NCBI RefSeq assembly: GCF_000275825.1
Contig: NZ_JH719942.1
Span: forward strand, 81,126 to 145,125
Direction of reading: 5' to 3'
DNA length: 64,000 bases
From: Saprospira grandis DSM 2844
Lineage (GTDB): Bacteria; Bacteroidota; Bacteroidia; Chitinophagales; Saprospiraceae
Every line of letters starts with the position of its first letter. Position 1 is the stretch's first letter. The translations under genes and the position numbers were made by a program. The notes beneath the pieces were generated by a model, which saw nothing but the letters and a program-made list of their open reading frames with translations, did not search any database and was not told the DNA's origin. Positions 59,042-64,000 of this stretch are shown here, piece after piece.

Positions 59042-60676
59042 TTACTTTTTTGGCGCTTCCAAAAGCTGACCAAAGGCCTTTGCATCCCCAAAAAGAGCAA
59101 TGGCGGCCTTTACTTCTTTATCTTCTTTCAATCGAGCCATAATAACTTGGTCCTCGCTATAATAACGACGCAAAATGGCCTGGCGAAGCTGAATGGATAA
59201 GGCCTCCTTTTCTTGATTCAATAGCCGCTTTTTTTCGGCTTGGATTTTTAGCCGCAAGGCCTCAAAAGCCGCCTTTTCCGAGGCGTATTTTTTCTCTTCT
59301 TTGGCCGTTTTTTCTAGCTTGGCCAACTCTTTTTCCGAAGGCAACTCAAAAGCATAGTTCTTCTGGGCCAAAAACTGCAGGTAGTCCGCATACAACTGCT
59401 CCGATACCTGAAACTCCAAGGCCGGAGCAATGCTGTCTACCTGCTGCCGAAAATCATTGGCAAACTCAAAGAGTAAGCGGCTTTCCGTTATCGCATCCAA
59501 TAAATATTTGGTCTCGGCCAAGGCTATTTTATGATCCGGCTCCAACCCCCCCCCATCAAATACTTCTCGGCCATTTTCGGTGCTAAAACTGCTCCGCAAA
59601 GAGTCTTCCATCCGCTTAGACTTCCCTCCTTTGTAGGCCAAGGCCTGAATACAACGGCCCGAGGGAATATGATAGCGGGCAGTAGTCAGCTTTACCTTAG
59701 AGTTGTAACCAATATCATAGGTGTTCTGCACCAAACCTTTACCAAAAGAACGCTGCCCCAACAAAACTCCACGGTCGTAGTCCTGTATGGCCCCCGCCAC
59801 AATCTCAGAAGCCGAGGCCGACTGCCCATTGACCAAAACAATCAAGGGAATCTGGCTGTCTAATGGCTGGCTTCTGGTGCTAAACGAACGGTCCCAATTG
59901 GCTACCTTATTTTTAGTGTAAACAATCAGCTTGTTTCTAGGCAAAAAGACGTTGCAAAGATTCACCGCCTCAATCAAAAGCCCCCCGCCATTGTTTCGCA
60001 AATCTAAAATGACTTGCTTGGGGTTGTGTTTTTCCTGCAGTTCTTGCAAGGCATTAGAAACATTGCCCCCAGCTCGCTCCGTAAAGGTGGTCAAAATAAT
60101 ATAGGCCGTGCTATCATCCAACATACTATAATAAGGAACGTTTTTCCGCTCTACCTTGGTCCGCGTCAAATTGTGCTCCTCCGAGGCAGCCACTCCCCTA
60201 CGGGTTTCTACCAATACCTGCGTGCCCGCTTTTCCATGCAAACTCCGCTCGATATCCTCTAGCTTTTTGCCCGAAATATCGCTGCCGTCTATCCGCAAAA
60301 GCTCATCGCCAACCTGAATGCCCGCCGCCTTAGCCGCCGAACCATCCACCAATTCATTCACCAATACTTGCCCATTATATTCAATGAGCTCCATGCCGAC
60401 CCCATCCCAAGAGCCCTTAAAATTGATGCGAAACTGCTCAATCTGGGCCTCGGAAAAGTAGTTGGTGTAGGGGTCCAAACTGCCATTCATAGAGTCTATG
60501 GCAATCCGCATCAGGGCCGTCGGCTCAGGCTCTTCTACATAATAGCGGTTCACGGCGCGATAGGCGGCTGCAAATATTTCCATGCTCTGGGCCAAACGAA
60601 GCAACCGGCCACCACTGGCCAAACTCAGCCCCGCTAAAAGTACTAGCCCTAAAGGCCAAAATTTTCTGTATTTCAT
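59042..60676 (-). CDS. S41 C-terminal processing peptidase, copy 2
   Basis: 544 residues with an N-terminal signal or anchor (FWPLGLVLLAGLSLASGG), PDZ (GIQVGDELLRIDGSDISGKK) and protease domain with Ser in GQSASASEIVAGA and Lys in RSFGKGLVQN. It has the same architecture as its neighbour and arose by an old tandem duplication; the two differ mainly in the C-terminal helical region. They form an operon with copy 1. Confidence 0.92.
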   Translation of the reverse strand: MKYRKFWPLGLVLLAGLSLASGGRLLRLAQSMEIFAAAYRAVNRYYVEEPEPTALMRIAIDSMNGSLDPYTNYFSEAQIEQFRINFKGSWDGVGMELIEYNGQVLVNELVDGSAAKAAGIQVGDELLRIDGSDISGKKLEDIERSLHGKAGTQVLVETRRGVAASEEHNLTRTKVERKNVPYYSMLDDSTAYIILTTFTERAGGNVSNALQELQEKHNPKQVILDLRNNGGGLLIEAVNLCNVFLPRNKLIVYTKNKVANWDRSFSTRSQPLDSQIPLIVLVNGQSASASEIVAGAIQDYDRGVLLGQRSFGKGLVQNTYDIGYNSKVKLTTARYHIPSGRCIQALAYKGGKSKRMEDSLRSSFSTENGREVFDGGGLEPDHKIALAETKYLLDAITESRLLFEFANDFRQQVDSIAPALEFQVSEQLYADYLQFLAQKNYAFELPSEKELAKLEKTAKEEKKYASEKAAFEALRLKIQAEKKRLLNQEKEALSIQLRQAILRRYYSEDQVIMARLKEDKEVKAAIALFGDAKAFGQLLEAPKK

Positions 60677-60696
60677 ACTGTTTTTTGTTTCTATTT

Positions 60697-60855
60697 TTGG
60701 GGCTTCCCCGCCCTGCGGGCGGGTCGGGCTCTGTCGCAGCTCGCTACTCGCTCGGCCCTTCGCTTTTTTTCGCTATCGCTTCAAAAAAGCTTGGTCTGGC
60801 CCTGCGGGCCACTGCTATCCATCCCTAAGCCTGCGGCCGCTTCGCGGCCTGTAGG
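60697..60855. repeat. GC-rich dispersed element, copy 10 (divergent)
   Basis: Contains GCCCTGCGGGCGGGTCGGGC and CTGGCCCTGCGGGCCA-type palindromes and fills the gap between murI and the S41 pair. The central core is degenerate. Confidence 0.65.
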
Positions 60856-60857
60856 AC

Positions 60858-61694
60858 CTATGTTTTGGCAAAGCTCAAGCCCTCTTCTTTCCAATCCAAT
60901 TCTTGTAAATGCAGTTTGCGCTTATAAAAAATTGCGGTGGCCTTCTCAAAAGAAGGCGTATAATCAGTAACATAAAACTGGGCCAAGGGCGCCAGATCTG
61001 TTTTGGCTTGCATATCATTTTGGACCAACTGCGCTTTTACTTCTTCTACTACTGCCGCAATAGAATCAAAAACAGCCACTCGGCCCTCATAAAAGGCCTC
61101 TATCTCTGGCCGAATGAGCGGATAATGCGTGCAAGCTAATAAAAGCGCCTCGATATCCTGAAAATCAGGATAGCTGAGGTACTGATGTAAAACAGCCTGA
61201 CTCACCGCATTGTTAATAAAACCTTCTTCTATCATAGAAGCCAACATGCCCGTAGCCAAAGAACTAACGGCAATATCTGGCCTTAAGGCCTGCAATTGCT
61301 GGGGGTATTGGTCAATCCGAGTAGTGACTTTGGTCCCAATTACCCCCACTTTTTTATAATTTTTTTGGGCCATGCTCTTTACTAAGGGCCTAATTACATC
61401 AACTATCGGTAGACGATCCCCCCAGTAGGCTTTGAGCCGCCCCAAAGCCGCAGCCGAAGCCGTATTGCAAGCAATGACCAACATTTTGCAGCCTTGCTCT
61501 ACCAAAAATCGACTAATGTGCAGGGCATAATTGGCGATGGCCTCTGGGCTCTTCTCCCCATAAGGTAAATGAGCCGTATCGCCCAAATAAATAATAGACT
61601 CTTGAGGAAGCGCCTGGCTAATCCCCGCCGCCACGGTTAGTCCACCTATACCCGAATCAAATATGCCGATAGGGCCATGTTTAGCTATTGCCAT
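60858..61694 (-). CDS. murI: Glutamate racemase MurI
   Basis: 278 residues that interconvert L- and D-glutamate for peptidoglycan. Signature motifs are IGIFDSGIGGLTVAAG (N-terminal), catalytic Cys in MLVIACNTASAAA, and the second catalytic Cys in ALLLACTHYPLIR. Length is typical. Start ATG at 61694, monocistronic. Confidence 0.95.
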   Translation of the reverse strand: MAIAKHGPIGIFDSGIGGLTVAAGISQALPQESIIYLGDTAHLPYGEKSPEAIANYALHISRFLVEQGCKMLVIACNTASAAALGRLKAYWGDRLPIVDVIRPLVKSMAQKNYKKVGVIGTKVTTRIDQYPQQLQALRPDIAVSSLATGMLASMIEEGFINNAVSQAVLHQYLSYPDFQDIEALLLACTHYPLIRPEIEAFYEGRVAVFDSIAAVVEEVKAQLVQNDMQAKTDLAPLAQFYVTDYTPSFEKATAIFYKRKLHLQELDWKEEGLSFAKT

Positions 61695-62077
61695 AAAGAA
61701 TATAAAAAGATTTTGGGCGAATGCCCGTTTGTGCTGCAGATTTAAGTTTTTCTTTGCTTAGGCCTAAATATAAGCTTGAACTTAATTAAAACCAACTGTC
61801 CTTTGCCCTCAAGGCTATTTTTGCCCTCTTGAGTCTGTTTTAAATTTTGTGTTTGCCCTTTTTGCTGATCCTCTCATAAAATTCATAGGGGCCTAAAAAC
61901 AAAAGCCAAACTGCCGCAGAAAAAAGCTAAAAGAAAAAAAATGGATGAGCGGCCTAGCGATGTGCAAGGGTGGCCGTCAGGCCAGACCGAGCCAGCGGAG
62001 CTGGCGAAGGGCCGAGCAGACCTGCGAGCCCTGAAACGTAGCGCCGCAAGGCGAAGCCGCAGCGGAGGCCCCAACCC
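61695..62077. other. Gap with GC-rich element, copy 11
   Basis: AT-rich up to about 61930, then a GC-rich element (about 61940-62075) including GGCCGAGCAGACCTGCGAG near 62011-62029 and GTGCAAGGGTGGCCGTCAGG near 61960-61979, the closest host relative of the array spacer at 5173-5206. Confidence 0.65.
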
Positions 62078-62722
62078 TTAATCATTATCTTCATGAATAG
62101 CCTTGAGGACCATTTTATTGATGCGGTGTGGGCCATCAAAAAGTTGGATATGGGGGGGCTGGGGCAAGTTTTTCCAGAAAGCGATTTGTTGTTCTAGGCG
62201 TTCTTTGGGGAAATAGGCATCTTGCTGGCCACAGACCCAATGGAACTGAATTTGGGTTAAAAACTTGTTCTGAACATCTAGTTCGGGCGGGGCATCGGCG
62301 GCCCAGATGATCAACTTATTTAGCCTTTGGGGTTGGCGGTGCAAGGCCCAGCGGAGGGCCGTGGCGCCTCCTTGCGAAAAGCCTAGGAGATGGAACTTGG
62401 CCTGTGGGGGGAATTTGGGGAGCAGATGCGCATAGAGTTGGTCTAGGTAGGCCAGATAATCTTTAATTTCGTCTTCTCGGTGGTTTTTGGTCATCCAAGA
62501 ATGGCCAATTTGGCCGCTACTGGCCTTGCAGTAAAAAGAAGAGAGTGCCTCGGGGGCGATAACAAAAGTATGGGGTAGTTCGGCAAACTTTTGGGGCAGG
62601 CGGCTGGCATCTTGGCCATAGCCATGCAGGGCCAAATAAATATGCTTAGTTTGGGGATTCAGCTTGCCTAAAGTGTGGTAGTGAGCGGTTTTTTTAACGG
62701 TCAGACGTTCTATTTTCTGCAT
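62078..62722 (-). CDS. Alpha/beta hydrolase, phospholipase/carboxylesterase family
   Basis: 214 residues from ATG 62722; starting earlier (62764) would run into the start of the divergent gene. The nucleophile elbow is LLGFSQGGATAL (G-F-S-Q-G), the oxyanion region HGYGQDASRLP, catalytic Asp in CGQQDAYFP and His in DGPHRI. Cytosolic carboxylesterase; substrate not determined. Confidence 0.88.
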   Translation of the reverse strand: MQKIERLTVKKTAHYHTLGKLNPQTKHIYLALHGYGQDASRLPQKFAELPHTFVIAPEALSSFYCKASSGQIGHSWMTKNHREDEIKDYLAYLDQLYAHLLPKFPPQAKFHLLGFSQGGATALRWALHRQPQRLNKLIIWAADAPPELDVQNKFLTQIQFHWVCGQQDAYFPKERLEQQIAFWKNLPQPPHIQLFDGPHRINKMVLKAIHEDND

Positions 62723-62758
62723 AGTTTTTACTTTTTTGGGGGCTAAAATAAGAAATTC

Positions 62759-64000
62759 ATGCATTCTTCTTCCCTCTCTTCTTCTCGGCCTTGGGCCAAG
62801 ATAGTTGCTTATAGCCTATCTGCACTGCTTATCGTCCTTGTTTTTGGGCTACACAAATGGACTCAGGCCTCTCCTATTATGTTTGACATTTGGTCTTACT
62901 ATGCCTATTTGCCTGCTACTTTTATAGAGGGTGATTTGAGCTTAAGTTTTTTGGATGAGCATCCGGAGTACATTGACTTATACTATCAGCCTGTTTATAC
63001 GGAAGATGGGGAGCGGATCATTAAGATGAGCATGGGGCTGGCAGTTATTTACTCGCCTTATTTTTTCTTGGGGCATCTTTGGGCACATTTGCATACGGGC
63101 ATGGCGGCCAATGGATTTTCTCAGCCCTATCAGATTACGTTGATGTTGGCGGGGCCTATTCATTTGCTCATTGGGCTATTGAGTTTGCGAAAATTCTTGT
63201 TGGCTTATGTGAGTGAAAAAGTAGTAGCTTGGACCTTCATATTCATTGTTTTGGGCAGTAATTTGGCCTATTATGCCTCTAATGAGGGGCCGATGTCTCA
63301 TGTTCATACTTTTATGCTCTTTAGTTTATTTTTAAGAGGGACACAACTTTGGTTTAGGGAGCAGAGCTGGAAGCATACGCTTTGGCTGGGGCTATTGTCT
63401 GGCCTCATCGTTTTGGTTCGGCCCAATAACGTCTTAATTGGTCTGAGTTTTATCTTCTTTGGGGTATATCATTGGCAGAGTTTGAAGGCGCAGCTACAGT
63501 TATTTTGGAAAAACGCCCCCAAGTTGGGGGGGCTATTGGCCGTGGCCTTTTTGGTCCTATTGCCGCAGCTCTTCTACTGGAAATACATTTCTGGCGACTG
63601 GATTTGCTACTCTTACAAAAATGGCCAATATACAGAGGGTTTCTTCTTTGATCGGCCTAGAATTTACCTAGGGTTATTTTCCTATACCAAAGGTTGGTTA
63701 CTCTATAGCCCCTTGATGCTGGTGGCTATTTTGGGTTTATTTCGCTTGCCCAAAGGGCTTCGCTGGGCCTTTCCGATCTACCTATTACTCAATGGTTACA
63801 TCATTTTATCTTGGTGGTGTTGGTGGTATGGGGGCAGCTTTGGGCATCGGGCCTTTATTGATGTTTATCCCTTTTTGAGTTTGGGCTTTGCCCTTTTCTT
63901 TCAGGCTTTTTTTAGTTGGTCTAGGCTATTGCGTTGGGGAGTGGGTAGTGTATTGGGGGTATTTTTAGCCTTCAGTATGTTTCAGACTTGGCAGTACATA
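62759..64000 (+). CDS. Multi-pass membrane protein, glycosyltransferase-like (truncated by window)
   Basis: An open frame of at least 413 codons starting ATG at 62759 and still open at the last base. Many hydrophobic helices are visible (ALLIVLVFGLH; WTFIFIVLGSNLAYYA; LLSGLIVLVRP; WAFPIYLLLNGYIIL). A luminal-type loop with FDIWSYYAYLPATFI and the WWYGGSFGHRAFIDVYPFL motif resemble lipid-linked-sugar glycosyltransferases (GT-C, ArnT/PMT-like). It is divergent from the hydrolase, the two start codons lying 36 bp apart. The C-terminus lies beyond the window. Confidence 0.78.
   Translation, partial: MHSSSLSSSRPWAKIVAYSLSALLIVLVFGLHKWTQASPIMFDIWSYYAYLPATFIEGDLSLSFLDEHPEYIDLYYQPVYTEDGERIIKMSMGLAVIYSPYFFLGHLWAHLHTGMAANGFSQPYQITLMLAGPIHLLIGLLSLRKFLLAYVSEKVVAWTFIFIVLGSNLAYYASNEGPMSHVHTFMLFSLFLRGTQLWFREQSWKHTLWLGLLSGLIVLVRPNNVLIGLSFIFFGVYHWQSLKAQLQLFWKNAPKLGGLLAVAFLVLLPQLFYWKYISGDWICYSYKNGQYTEGFFFDRPRIYLGLFSYTKGWLLYSPLMLVAILGLFRLPKGLRWAFPIYLLLNGYIILSWWCWWYGGSFGHRAFIDVYPFLSLGFALFFQAFFSWSRLLRWGVGSVLGVFLAFSMFQTWQYI

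Overview
The window looks like chromosome of a Bacteroidota bacterium, most likely a Saprospiraceae member close to Saprospira. The evidence is a secreted nuclease with a type IX secretion tail, lipoproteins with Bacteroidota-style lipoboxes, the nusB / DUF1573 / yajC / YbbR gene order, TAnnTTTG-type -7 boxes and no Shine-Dalgarno pattern. The genus is an inference, not proved by any single marker. No rRNA or tRNA gene was found.

Region 1 (1-1099) has no gene. It holds a ~110 bp tandem repeat and palindromic dispersed repeats. Region 2 (1100-21054) is one enormous CRISPR array: 282 complete 36-bp repeats by hand count, period about 71 bp, spacers mostly 33-38 nt, and no cas gene anywhere in the window. 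Its spacers carry unusual signals. One equals, in reverse complement, the 5' half of a tRNA-Arg(TCT), from base 1 to base 37. One copies the host's own GC-rich dispersed repeat. Many contain long perfect stem-loops. Several pairs sample the same locus, one pair being a synonymous variant of the same codons. Together these suggest acquisition that touches RNA or transcript ends, and repeated sampling of a few virus lineages.

Region 3 (21092-23704) is an island that broke the array inside a repeat. It contains a decayed ~370 bp copy of comM, then an AT-rich, translationally coupled type II restriction-modification pair, then a lone CRISPR repeat. Region 4 (24-37 kb) holds a secreted endonuclease I, intact comM, a Septu-like ATPase/HNH defence pair, oligopeptidase B, a six-gene tandem family of DUF7793/STAS-like small proteins, RecQ and a surface lipoprotein. 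Region 5 (38-45 kb) has a CBS protein, a solitary HsdS, an FAD oxidoreductase, an M32 carboxypeptidase and an IS200/RAYT-type transposase framed by direct repeats.

Region 6 (45.6-50.7 kb) is housekeeping: a YceI lipoprotein, then nusB-OmpA-DUF1573-yajC-YbbR. Region 7 (51.4-54.7 kb) is a tightly coupled three-gene cassette (ATP-grasp-like, ATP-grasp, M14-type deacylase) bracketed by two apparently identical ~137 bp direct repeats. Region 8 (55-64 kb) has a 2OG dioxygenase, a DEDDh exonuclease, two tandem S41 proteases, murI, a carboxylesterase and the start of a membrane protein that runs off the window. GC-rich palindromic elements with a common core punctuate about eleven intergenic gaps throughout.

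The strongest candidates for something undescribed are the RNA-flavoured spacer content of the giant array, the ATP-grasp cassette between perfect repeats, and the six-copy DUF7793 cluster.
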